Below are positions 33,850 through 45,552 of a stretch of 64,000 nt of DNA, piece by piece. Source of the stretch: Cryptomeria japonica (taxonomy: Eukaryota > Streptophyta > Pinopsida > Cupressales > Cupressaceae); assembly GCF_030272615.1 (NCBI RefSeq), contig NC_081414.1, forward strand, positions 238,983,233 to 239,047,232, read 5' to 3'. A program made the position numbers and the translations under genes. How positions within the stretch are numbered: position 1 is the first letter of the stretch; each line of letters begins with the position of its first letter. A model generated the notes under the pieces. It ran no database searches. It was not told where the DNA came from and was given only the letters and a program-made list of their open reading frames with translations.

Positions 33850-34666
33850 TGTTGGCAATTGACACTCATTGGATTCATATGTTGTCATTGATGGCAACAA
33901 GATTCTATAGAAGGCCTAAATTGGTAGATACCAGCATTAGATTAATCAGAGTCATCACCAGCAGCAGCACCAACATCCAGCACTTCAGTGAAGCTGACAT
34001 CAGTCTGGATCCGAAAGATTTTATTTGTAAAATTATTTTATAATTATTGTATAGGGCCGACATTGAATATATTTTGTATTATAAGCCGACATAAGGCATA
34101 TTGTTTATAAAGGGTATATAAGGCAATCTGTTAGGTGATTTTGAGATATGACGAGGTAGAAGAACTATGTAATGGGAAGGATATGTATGTAGGTCATTTG
34201 TATATGAATGTTATATCATGCATTGATCAATAGATGATTTGTAAAGCATTCCTGGAGGAAAGGAGATACTGGTAGAAGGATTCAAGGTTTATGAACCAGT
34301 ACAGAATAGAGCTATAACCGAAACTCGCTTTGGCATTGCAGTTGTATTTTATGATTTCACCATTACTATTTTATCTCAGCAGAAGCTTGTAGTCAGTGAG
34401 ACTCTTTTGTGTTGAGCATTGTGCTCTAGGCAATGTGTCTTCCTACATGTGCAGGCCCCCATGTTATGTAATATCTTTCATATGGCCAGTGAATTGATAT
34501 TGTGGGTCACAAATCCCATCGCGGTTTTTCCTCTTTAAGGTTTTCCACGTATAAATTTTGTGTGTTATGGTGTTCATTCATGTGGTTGGTTTATTTACTT
34601 CATGTTATATGTTTCTTCATTTACCGGTTTATATGTGTATGTTATAAAAGGTTAAAATCTTGTGTT
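33850..34666 (+). repeat. 3' LTR of element C, 3'-truncated
   Basis: Matches the 5' LTR from TGTTGGCAATTG to TCTTGTGTT, then diverges at once. The final 150 or so bases, with the poly-C run and the CA end, are missing. Confidence 0.85.
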
Positions 34667-36731
34667 AACATGGTAGTCACTTATGGATATTGTAGATGCT
34701 TGGTTGAGCCTATGAGTACAAAAGAGAAAATTGGTGTATCATGGTTATAAACCTTGGTATTTATTTATTTTGAAGGTATATGAAAAGTGAGAGCTTGGAT
34801 TAGGTGTTTCATACATTGTTCAATTATTAGCATTCAAATTACATAATTATTTATTATTTTGTGTCTTTATTAATGAGACATCCCACTTTTTATATGATGT
34901 ATAATTATTAATATCATGTGTGTAAAAGTATATATTGTCACAAAAGATATGCAAGAGATTCTATGAAAAAGATAGTGATGTAAAATATATTAAATAAAAT
35001 AGAACATTAGCGTGGGGGTTACATAGTGGATTTCTAAGAACAATCTCTATTAATTTTTGGTCATATAATATAATTAGTACTTCATGAGGTAGTGTTTGGG
35101 AATTGCATTTGTTAATTTTCATAATGGAGGTCGTAGATGCTTGTGTAAGAGTTATTTTCTATAAGGATTCATGTGAAAATACTTGATACTTAAGTATGCT
35201 TAGCTTTTTGTTCAAATTTTAAGAGGTTTGTGGGTACTTTCCCTAAGAATGAATTGTTTGAAATCAGTAAAATACTGCAAAAATTTACCCTTTCAAAGAA
35301 GAGAATTTATTAACTTGAATCTTCCCACATTATTAATCTACAAGTATAAAATGTAACTAAATTCACTTATAAATTATATTTTTTGGCACTAAAATTGAGT
35401 AGAATAGCTTATAATTATTTGTATAATACTTACCAATAGACTATTTATATTTGTATCATTTAAAGACATCTTTAAATACTATAAAAAAATTATTTTCAAA
35501 TGTTCAGAAGAAAATTTATACTATATACATATCTTTAATACAATGGTGAGCATATTACCTTTAGATTATCTCATTTATAAATGGTAAAAGATCATCATAT
35601 GTGGATTATAATTTAAAAAGACAAATAATTAAAAAAATAACATAGAATATAAAGTTAGTGACATGAATGTCAACATCTTCAATATGAAGATTCAAACCCA
35701 CAAATACAATATATCACAAAGAGCACAATGTCTACAATTAGAATGATCCAATAGAAGTTTCAACCTTTGTTACTATAGAGATGTCATAATTTAACTATCA
35801 TATTATACCATTAATTATATATGTTTAATTATTAATAATTTTATAATAAATCAATATAAATATAATATATATTCCTTTGAATTGTTCTTAACCATTTAAA
35901 AAATATTATGACAAAACAATCATAAATGTAAACAATTTAGAAAATTCTCAAATTTAATATATTACAAATGATTACATAAAAAATTGCTGTTGAGGAGTGC
36001 AGTTAAGGTTGGTGGAGGAAGTCTCTTGGTGGCCTTGGTTGGTTGTCCTGGTGTGGTTGATTTGCTGCTTTGTAACAGTTCTCTTTTCTTTGGCTGATGT
36101 GCTGCAGACTTTGGAAAACTTAAATCTATCCAATTCAAAATTCTATAGAAAACATTTATGCACAAAAAAATACATATAATTATATAATGGATAGATTAAC
36201 CAGCTTAGCTTTATTATTTGACCACTCGTTAATGCACATACAAGTAAAATATGTTTCTTGCACTTGAAGTATACCGAGATCTACCATGTTTGGAAGCAAA
36301 TAACCCCTACAGAAGTAACTATAAATTCTTTACTGAATCCAATCAACCTCCATGATATAACTTCAATACATAAAAGGACTTCAATTATTAGTTCATATCA
36401 AATATGTAATTCTGGCTTTCAAACCATATCAACCAAAGGTCTTAATTACATTCCTCTGATGCCTTCGACTGAGTCTCCTTCCCTTTGCTTGCTGAATATC
36501 AAATAAAACCAAAGTCCGAGTTTAGATTTTACGGCTTTATTTAGGTGATATGGATTAAAAATACAGAGAATGGGATACAGAAACGACCTGGCTAGAAAAG
36601 CTTCAAACTATAAGGATGCAATAATTTACAAAGCCGGAAAATAAGATATAAATTGATAGAGCGTTTATTCTTAAAAAATTAATTGAAATGACCAAAACTG
36701 AACTAAAATTGCTGGTTTACTTCAAGCAGTA
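34667..36731. other. AT-rich spacer, no gene recognised
   Basis: Very AT-rich, with long 'aaataa/ttatta' stretches around 35340-35960. No open frame has supporting features. Confidence 0.5.
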
Positions 36732-37713
36732 TGTGGCTATTCTCTGGATTCCTATCAAACCTATATGGATCTGAGGTTCATATAGAGTTCAACTGCACAC
36801 TTTAAAAAGAAAAAAAGCATCTTAAATAGGTCCATGTATCACTAGATTGTGAAGTTAAAAAATCCTATTTTGGAAATATCAAACAGAGATCTTAATTTAA
36901 CTGCAGCAAAACGTGACAAAACCAGAGGCTTACTAAGAATGAGAACTCATAAATAAAAATCTGTTGCTAAAAATAAACCCATCAGAAACCACTAATACAA
37001 ACAAACCCAGAAGCTAACACCAGACACCAGACACAATAAAACAACCAAAAAAAACAGAAAGAAAAGACGACTGTTCAGACTCTCCCTGGGCCTCATTTCT
37101 TTATAGTTGTGAGCATATCTAATTTGCAACAACTACTTCAGAGGTGAGTTTTTCAATTCATCGTGATATGTAGAAGCCATAACAGATGGCACAAACAGAC
37201 ATGAAATGTTATATATTCATCAAGCACTGTGGCTATTCTCTAGATTCCTATCAAACCCATATGCATCTGAGGTTCATATGGAGTTCAACTGTACACCTTA
37301 AAAAGAAAAAACCATCCAAAATAGGTTCATGTATTACTAGATTGTGAAATTAAAAAATATTATTTTGAAAATATTAAATTGGGATCTTATATAACTGTAG
37401 TAAAAGGTGACAAAACCAGAGACTTACAAGAAGTGAGAATCCATAAACAAAAACGTGTTGTTGAAAACAGATCCAACAGAAACCACTAACATAAACAAAC
37501 CCAGAAACTAACACCAGACAAAAAAAAAAAAAAGAAGAAAGGAGGAAGGAAGACTGTTTAGACTCTTAGACTCTCCCTGGACCTCATTTCTTTATAGTTG
37601 TGAACATATCTAATTTACAACAACTACTTCAGAGATGAGTTTTTCAATTCATCGTGATATGCAGAAGCCATAGCAGATGGCACAAACAGACATAAAATGT
37701 TATGTATTCATCA
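36732..37713 (+). repeat. tandem direct duplication, period 496 bases
   Basis: Copy 1 is 36732-37222 and copy 2 is 37228-37713. Both start TGTGGCTATTCTCT and end TATTCATCA. They differ by many substitutions and by an A-rich indel near 37520. Neither copy has a convincing coding frame. The tract lies 1.1 kb downstream of the AHL exon (minus strand), so it could be intron or 3'-flank sequence of that gene. Confidence 0.85.
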
Positions 37714-38800
37714 GTCTAAAAAACTACACCGATAATCTGAGCTTCATCTCTTTCCACAAGAACACTACATTCAATCATACAACTTTGTTTATTTATAAAC
37801 CAACTGATAAAAATAGAAATCATACAATATATAAACTAACTGCACAACTAGGGAAGAGAGGGAATAAAAATAAAATATTGTTTATCAAATAAACACAAAA
37901 TATTGTTTATCAAATCGCCCACAATCCGTGAGAGACAGGTGACAGGTTGGAGTAGATTTAAATCCATTCAAATCCAACAAAGATCAGCTTTTAAAGTTAT
38001 TCTTTAATGATGCAGATTGACTATAGATATGGGAAATATGGAAATTACAGGAAAGGCAGCGAGTAGTTGAGATTATCATCCAAACAAATCTGAAGCCCAT
38101 CTCTTATAAGTTTCTTAACACTCAAGATTATGGAATATCACTTTATCAAAATCATTTTCATTAAGGTGAGATTGATATAATAATATTAATATCTGAATGA
38201 AAGTGTATAGTTTTCCATTTGCCAAATGGATGAAACATCATCAATCTTAATATTACTCGATTCAAGCATAGGAAACTCCATGATTAAGTGTGCCTCAATT
38301 GAAATAATACTGGGATGATTGAAGTTTCAATGCATCATTAATCAAACCATCTTAAATGTATTTATTTGAACATTAATCAAAACATCTTAAATATAATCAT
38401 GAAGAGACCAGGTTCTTTTAAGACAACCTACTAAATAAAATGCCGCCAACCCTTTATATGACACAACCACAATACTTTTGTAGTATTGCAAGCCTGATAA
38501 CCAGTATTTTCTATGTATTTCACAAAGTCTATTCTGATATGCAAAAAGCCACAAGATGCATAAATGAAGACAAAAAGTAAAACCTATAAACCTGGATATA
38601 TGCAGCATAAAGAACAAACCCCACAAAAAGTAAACTGCATGCAACATAAAGAACAACCCTCACAAAGAGTAAAACTTATGAACTTTTTAAATGTTGATTA
38701 GATTTAGGCTAAACCAGCCATTATCCCTTAACAACTATGAAGACATCTTATAATCTAGAAATTTTCAAAACCAAAGAATAATAAACTTGCAACAACACTT
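37714..38800. other. probable intron or 3' flank of the AHL gene
   Basis: No coding motif is seen. It begins (on the minus strand) at the GT donor that ends the AHL exon, so at least its right part should be intron. I could not place the next exon. Confidence 0.4.
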
Positions 38801-38802
38801 AC
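38796..38802 (-). other. splice donor of the AHL exon
   Basis: On the minus strand the exon end GGCTGGAG is followed by GTAAGTG, close to the plant donor consensus. Reading on without splicing adds only a short Cys/Phe-rich tail. Confidence 0.65.
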
Positions 38803-39502
38803 CTCCAGCCATTTGAGGAGCACCCAAAGATGATCCTTGTCCTCTAACCATTGCAAGTGGATTTTTGGACTTTGAGGGTTGATCACAAGTATAGATAATG
38901 TTGCTGCTTTCATCTTCATAATTAGAACTAACCCTATGACACGATGCATTGGTATAAGAAGCAACATTAACATAAACAGGACCACCTGCAATAAGCTGGC
39001 TACCATTAAGCCTGCTGCCAACGAATCCATGCTCACATCTGTCATAACTGTGGCCAAGCAATACTGTCAGAGAACATAAGGAAGGAGAACAATGTCCAGA
39101 CAGGCATATTATTTCGGTTTGGTTATGCAAGAATTGGAGCTGCCTCCCAGGCTGATAAATTGCTGCCCTGCCCAAAGTTCCAGATGCTTTTAAAATGCCC
39201 ATATTCATGTCATTCCTCTTGCAGTATTGAATTAAACATTGTATCACATCATAACCTGCTGCAACTTCCAAAAATTTACTATTCATTGGATTCTGGTTAG
39301 TGACTATTATATTTTTGGGCTTGTTTTTTGATCCACTGGGGCGACCTAGGCGACACTTTGGTGGTTTCAGAGCAGAGTTTTTTATCTTGTTTTGAGCATT
39401 ACTGTTACTTTCTTCCTCTGTCTCCTTCATGCGGTTACATCCACTGCCTTGGTTTTCAGAGATTCCACCACATGCCCATTTCTGTTGTTCACTATCCATC
39501 AT
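38803..39502 (-). CDS. AHL protein (AT-hook plus PPC/DUF296 domain), main exon
   Basis: AHL proteins are plant nuclear DNA-binding factors: the AT-hook binds AT-rich minor grooves and the PPC domain makes trimers and contacts other regulators. Here an acidic N-terminus (MMDSEQQKWACGG) is followed by the AT-hook RLGRPSGSKNKPK (about residues 51-63). The PPC domain runs from FLEVAAGYDVIQ (residue 76) through a GTLGRAAIYQPG block and LSGHCSP to GGPVYVNVASYTNASCHRV. The canonical hook has RGRP; here it is RLGRP. The minus-strand start at 39502 follows an intron acceptor (TTTTTTGCAG at 39527-39536), so this is not the first exon. It ends at a GTAAGTG donor at 38802; the final exon is not located. 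The open frame is uninterrupted, so the gene may be active. Confidence 0.82.
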
Positions 39503-39526
39503 AACTTGAAATACAATCTTAAGTAC

Positions 39527-39536
39527 CTGCAAAAAA
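39527..39536 (-). other. splice acceptor before the AHL start codon
   Basis: Minus-strand TTTTTTGCAG precedes GTACTTAAG and the ATG 25 bases later. The duplicate at 61575 keeps the same pyrimidine-AG signal. Confidence 0.65.
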
Positions 39537-42475
39537 ACGAAAATACAAACTGCACTCAATTAAGAGGATATTAAAATAAAATAATATTTCATTAATTTTG
39601 GGTCTGAAGGTGGGTAGTCTAGGAAGAGGGAAAGAAGGTATAGGTTCAAATTGGAAGGCATAAGGAGGAGATCATAGGTTCAAACTAAAGACGCTAGCAC
39701 AAATTGCAGCAACAGACTATTTAGAAAAGTTCTAGTTAGAAGGATCTAGCTACTAAGAGAAACCTCTACAATAGTATTAAAAAGGATGTATCAGAATTTA
39801 CATTATATACTAAATTATTTAGAATTGAGTACAAGAAAATTTTGTTTTAGAAATAATAGGTAAAACTCTAATTTTTCAGGTAGTAAACTCAATACAATTT
39901 TTTCTTTCATTGTAAATTAGAGTGATGAGTAAGAGAAAGTTTTGTTTTGAAAATAACCGTAAAACTTTAATCTTTCAGATTTCAAAAATATAAGTGTTTT
40001 CTCATAAAAGTTCATAAAAAAGAGAGAATTATCTTGACTTTTAGATTGTTAAATTACTACTGGCATTCATTATATAGTAAACTAGAGAGAATTAGTAAAA
40101 GGAAGTTTTGTTTTGAAAGTAATAGCAAAACCCTAATCTTTTAGGTTGTAAAAATGGTAAGAATCACATAAAAATCTTCAGAAAAACAGAGAACAAGAAA
40201 TTAAATATTTTTAGTGTGAAAGAGATTCATATATATAATAAAAATATTTTAACAATGATATTGTAAAGAAGTATTAGAACTCACATCTTACAATAAATCA
40301 AATAAAAAATCTTAGATTTATAAATAATAAGAAAACCCTATTCCTTAAAATATCTAAAATTTAACATTGTTTTCATTTTCTTCATTAAATACATTTTGAA
40401 GTTAATTGGAATAAATTTCTTTACAACTAGAAAATTTTGTAAAAATTTATCCGAAAGGTTATGATGTATCTTTACATACAGCCATTAACATTATGAAGAT
40501 TTCTATGTATATTTAATATCAAAATATAATTTTTTAAATCCATTAGACCATTAGCCCTAAAAAGTAAAAAAATAAAAATTCAACAAATAAATATATTTAT
40601 TTAAAAGAAGATTGAACTTACATTGTAGTAAATGCAAAAGAAAATTATCATAATATTAAATCTGTTAAATATACTTAAAATAAATAAAACCAAATGAATG
40701 CTAACCTGTAGATCAAATGAAGTATTGATGTTGATAGATAAATGTGGTTACTCAAGTTTTCGGGAGCGCGACTATATGATCAAGACCATTTGACAATAAA
40801 ATGGACATTATAACAATATGATAAAGAAAGGTGTCTAAATGGGATGAGAGGCCTCTTTAAATAGAATTCTCAATAAGAGAACCAAGGGCTAGGATTAAGA
40901 GGTTTAATGGATGGCTATGATTAAAGGAGGATTAGGGTTAGGATTAAAAGATGTAGTCATATGACAAGTGTCACATGACAAACAACATATAGGGCTTAGG
41001 ATAATATTAGGGAAAATCTTTATAGGAATGGCCAAGATTAAGAGGTTTAATTTATAATGGATGGATAGGATATAAAGTTGGTTTGACTTTTGGGAATGTG
41101 TCCAAGTTCAATGAATGGGGAACAAGGCTGAATTAAATATATAAAAGGGACAAGGTGGGACACTTGTCACATGATTAAGAATTTAAATTATGATCAATGT
41201 GAACAAGATGATAGGCTAAGATTGAATGGACAAAGATAAAGGTAAATTATTAATTTGTGAAATTAAATAAATATATATTTATTTAATTAATGGGATAGGA
41301 TAAAGGTGAAATTAATTAAATAAATAAATAATATTTATTTAATTAAGGTTATTGGACTAGGAAAAGGAGTTAATTAATTAAATAATAAACACTTATCTAA
41401 ATAATGGGTTTAATGTAGTCTAAAATCATGTGTGGCTAAGTAAGGGATAATTTTAATGTCTACATTTTTCTTCTCTTTGAATTGATGTTGCGAGGTAAAT
41501 TTGTTTCAAAGATGATTAAAACATGGTTCGTAGAAAAATTTTAAGGACCAAAACCATGATGTCCCAATCATGGAAAATGATGAGAGAGGATGACGAGTTA
41601 GTAGGATGATACCCTCTTGAGAGGACATGTGGGTTAGAAGAACACAAATGTGCTATCAAAAAGAAAGATGGGGGATAAGGAGTCTTAATACAAAAGTAGG
41701 TTAAAAATTTGGTGATGAATAAGAATTATCAATTGCCAATAATAAATATTGTAAATACCTTGAAATGGAGGCCACTTTTTTATTCTTAAGGCCTTTATTT
41801 GAAGGACCCCCTTCAAACAAAGCCCTCTCCATGTGGCCTTCATTTGAATGCATAATCATGGTTATTTTTATTAATAAAATAATACCTTCATTCAAAGACC
41901 CCCTTCCGAAGGCATTATTTTACATTGGCAGTTATTCTTGTCATTTGAGAGTGATTGCTTTAATGGACTTCCTCAAGTCATAGCTAAAGACAAAGACTTC
42001 TTGTTTGAAGACCTTCAGTCTTGAGCCACATCAACCTCTTTTCAATTTCATTCAGTTTCCAATACAAACATCATATATAAGATGTATACATATATAAAAA
42101 ATAAGTAAAACTAGGTAGCTCAAATATTCACTAGTCTTTTGCATCATCCATATCCTAGTCCTCTCCTTCATCATTACCCTAATTTTCTTAATTATCATGT
42201 TGTTCCTATTCCTCCTCTTGTTGTTCCTTGTCTTCATCCTACTACCCCTCATCTTCATTTTGTTGTTCTTCTTCCTCACCCTGTTGTTCCTCTCCTTCAA
42301 CTACTTTTTTGCCCTTCTTTTTGTCCTTCTCTCTAGGATAAACCATGCTCTATTTAAAATATTCATATGTGCCAAGGGGAATGCAGATCCTCTCCCAACT
42401 AGTGGTTGACCAAAGTTCTAGTGGGAGACCTTCATATCCTTAATTGTGCATCCCTTCTTAGTTGATATTGGTTAT
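39537..42475. other. AHL upstream intron and spacer
   Basis: 39600-40150 is repeated beside the AHL pseudogene (61640-62035). This includes 'ataggttcaaattggaaggcataagga', so it was part of the duplicated gene. Several 'gttttgttttgaaaataatag' words recur at about 39835, 39935 and 40108. The remainder is AT-rich; no exon was recognised. 42050-42330 is a pyrimidine-rich low-complexity stretch. Confidence 0.5.
41261..41346. repeat. two AT-rich palindromes
   Basis: 41261-41288 is a perfect 28-base palindrome built from AATTAAATAAAT and its complement. 41312-41325 and 41333-41346 form a second stem with 14-base arms and a 7-base loop. They may be remains of a MITE or a cruciform-prone site. Confidence 0.8.
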
Positions 42476-42479
42476 CTTT

Positions 42480-45310
42480 AATGTACACAATCTAAAAGTC
42501 CAAATACTCATTTTGAAATTTCTTGTCAACCTATCTGAGATCCTATGGATAGTAATCAGCTTCCTTTATGTCATATTTAAACAGTGGAGAGGAACCCTCT
42601 TGTAATACTTTCATAAATCCCTTTGTCAACAGCCAAAGTGTTAAATTGACTTGTTCAATAATCAATAATGTATCGAGTCTAACATTAGACCCAATAAGTA
42701 TTCAATCATTTCCTTAGTAAAGATGTTCATTCTATTTTTCCATAAAAACCATAAAATTTTAGTAGAAAGACAAAACCAAAACAAATTATGACCTTTCTAA
42801 AGTCCTTTAACATAACCAACCATGATTTCAAACCAATACATCTTACCACAAACATCTCACCAAATAATATTACCCATAAATAGGGACCAGATAGAGACAT
42901 CATATTTACAACTAAAGAAAAGATTTATGTAATCTTCCAAAAAACCTCAAAGGAAACATATTGCAGACTTAGTATCAAAGGCTAAACTTTTGAATCACTA
43001 ATTTCCATCTAAAACATCTCTTTTTAGGATTAGTAATACTATACCAACAAGTAGAGAAAATTTTGGACCATTCTCTATGTTTCCATTCAAGGTTCCATTT
43101 CCTATTAGCATGCTCAATAACACTATTTGAGTGGACAAGAATTTTATATAGACACTTAGCCTTAAGATTTGGGAAAGGAGAACCATCTAACCATTTGAAA
43201 TCGGAAAAACATTCAATATCATTATTTATTTTAAATGGGTTTCTTCAATAGTAATAGTTTCTTGTTTAACACTACATATGTTCTTTTTTTCTAATTAGAT
43301 AATTTATATTCATTCTGAAGAGCAATCCAAACTTTTAGTTTTCCATTACGATGCTAGGGGTTTATCCATGTGTTTTATAATCTACCAAGGAGATATGAAC
43401 CCACAAATAATACCTTGATTATATTTTATTGCTTCAATATGATTCACTTTGCCCTTACATCTCTCCCAAGCCCTCCAAATGTTGTGAAAAACACTAGACC
43501 CTAAAGAAATAGCATTAAGTCTAGCAAAAAGGTTGTCAATTATATGGATATTATTCTAATCTCTTGCATATTTTGGGTGAGCTTCTTGTATATTTTGTCT
43601 AAATAGGTCTTTCCTTGTTTCATTACCTACCATGGCCCTCACAATCCACTTAGTGGAAAGAGAAATGCTTTTAATTTTCAAGTCTTTCAAACCCAATCCC
43701 CCATCCTCATTGTTCATGCAACACCATTCCCAATTGACTGCATTTTTTTTGTTTCCTTTTCTATCTAACCATAGAAATTTCCTAATTACTTTCTAAAATT
43801 TATTAAGCTGATAGCTAGAAAAGAAATAAATAGAAGCATAGCAAATAGAATGAGTAGAGAGGATTTTGTAGAAAACTTGTACCCTATCAGCTATAGATAA
43901 GTAAGTTTTGCTCTAGTTATTGTGTTTCTTTTCAAATTTACTAAACATCTAATGCCACATATTGGGTAGGGTAGGAGAGACCAAGAAGGGTATGCCAAGG
44001 TACCTTACAATCTTATTAGGTCCCCCTACTACCAACCAAAACCACTTAACCAATTTGGTGCCTCACCGAGCCAACCTAGAAGGATGGATTTAGATTCAAA
44101 AAATATTGCTCTAGAAGCATGACAAAAGAAATATAACCCATTTTTAAAATTTACCATATTATTCCTATCCATGTATCTGGGAAGAGTGTTTTATATTCAG
44201 GAAATTGAATGTTAATTAAAAATTTGAGAATCATCAAGAAGCATGATTCCTTGAACATTGAGTCCTAAAAGATAATATCTTAAAAGATATTAAAGTGCTT
44301 ATCAAGTAATGACAAAGAGAGCAAGGGCCAATGGGCATCCTTGTCTAATGAATCTACCTGAAGTGAAGGCTTCAAATATCTCTCCATTTATCTCAATATG
44401 AGCATTTGCATCCATAAACAAAAATTTTACCATTCTACAAAAGGACTTAGGGAATCCAATTGCTTCCAAAACTATAAAAATGAACAACCATTTCACCCTA
44501 TCATAGGCTCTTTCAAAGTCTAGTTGAACGATACCCACATCCGACCCATCTCTATTGGCCAAACCCAAAACTTCCCAACTAGTCAAAAGGTTTTCTAGGA
44601 TATATCTACCCTTGATGAATCTAGTTTGAGTTGGGCTAATAATGCTTGGCAGAATATCAGTAAGCCTTCTAGCAAGTATTTAGCAGTAATCTTAAAGGAA
44701 ACCTTTAGGAGCGTTATGGGTCTCCAATTTTTTATGTTGTCCTTGTCACCTTCCTTCGGTAGTAATTTTATTATCCCCTTATTAATATTCTTACCTAGAG
44801 TATCGGTCCTAATTGCTTCATTGTATACTTAAAATAGTTTATTTACAATCGAAGCCATAGTGGCTTTGTAGAATTATATTAGGTGGCCATCAGGTTTAGC
44901 AAATTTTCCATTCTTGAATAACGCAATGGAATTTGTAATCTTAGCTTTAGATATCTCTTTTCCAACTTTATTCACCATGCTAATTGTGAGATTTTTTGGC
45001 ATCATCCTCCTACACATCCTTTGAGCATCTTGGCACTTTGGTTCTTTGTCACTAGTAGTAAAAAGTGATTTATAAAAATCATGAATGAAAAACTCCTTTA
45101 AAGTCCTTGTTATCAAATTTGATAGGGCCAATAGATTCTCTAAATTGTTTTATTTTTAGAATGTTGAAGAATAATTTTGAGGGTCTCTGTCACCTTCCCT
45201 CAAATAATTGAATCTTGCCTTGAGTCTAGCCCCCTATACCCTTTTTGTTTGATATTTCCCCAAGGCATGTTGGATATATTTAATCTTGTAGTTGGACTTC
45301 TCTTCTTTGT
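42480..45310 (-). pseudogene. LINE ORF2, reverse transcriptase to C-terminus (broken)
   Basis: Non-LTR retrotransposon RT of the plant L1 type. In minus-strand order: ARFNYLREGDRD (45180-45221, the GDRNTKFF block), FYKSLF near 45070, GKFAKPDGHLI near 44890, QLDFERAYDRV near 44510, FIRQGCPLA near 44340, VQGIMLLDD near 44240. I could not find the catalytic FADD box, which seems deleted near 44150-44210. Then come a PNKIVRYLGIPFLVSP block near 43990, a GGLGLKDLK block near 43690, a zf-RVT-like Trp-rich part near 43000-43200, and ILWFLWKNRM near 42740. Many stops. Its endonuclease half lies at 59660-60620. Confidence 0.82.
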
Positions 45311-45547
45311 AGATAAGGTTATTGAACTTTGTGATGGCTACAACAAGTATGAAGCGATAATTAATCAGCTTCTTCGGCAACTTAGTATGGCAAAAAGAAA
45401 CTAAATAAATTGGAGGCCCTCAAAGAAGCAAATACTAAAGCTTCACACTAGGCAACAAATGACGAGGATTTGAGTATTTGTGTCATAGCCAATGATTTAG
45501 CTAAAAATATTGATTGGTGGGAAGGTATGGAAGAGGAATTGAAAGGG
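45311..45547 (+). pseudogene. coiled-coil ORF remnant, left part (split by the composite)
   Basis: The plus strand reads ELCDGYNKYEAI, then KLNKLEALKEAN, and AKNIDWWEGMEEELKGL up to the CTTTG target site. The same frame resumes at 59015 as HKIDQKKRKEETIKEIEAL. A stop and a frameshift occur near 45400-45450. The family is unknown; Glu/Lys-rich helices resemble the N-terminal halves of retroelement gag or ORF1 proteins. It interrupts the minus-strand LINE. Confidence 0.5.
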
Positions 45548-45552
45548 CTTTG

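Larger units (their letters stand above)
27878..34666 (+). mobile_element. non-autonomous Copia/Sirevirus-like element C
   Basis: Same design as element B but diverged at DNA level: LTR (TGTTGGCAATTGACAC...), PBS, gag-like ORF with four knuckles, spacer, ORF2a, ORF2b, doubled polypurine tract and a second LTR. ORF2a of the two elements aligns over most of its length (SRVH, then VT..EI..VT, and ME..EPR), which makes them one family. No pol motif is present. The 3' LTR stops at about 34666, before its poly-C tract, so the right end and target duplication are lost; the left 5-mer is GCTTG. Confidence 0.88.

Noticed and set aside
34698-34702. GCTTG after element C as a possible target duplication
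   Set aside because: It matches the 5-mer before the element, but the sequence just before it is not an LTR end (no CA, no poly-C region), so it is probably chance.
42052-42300. Lys/Arg/Asn-rich minus-strand frame
   Set aside because: Complement of a pyrimidine-rich low-complexity tract; no start context or homolog recognised.
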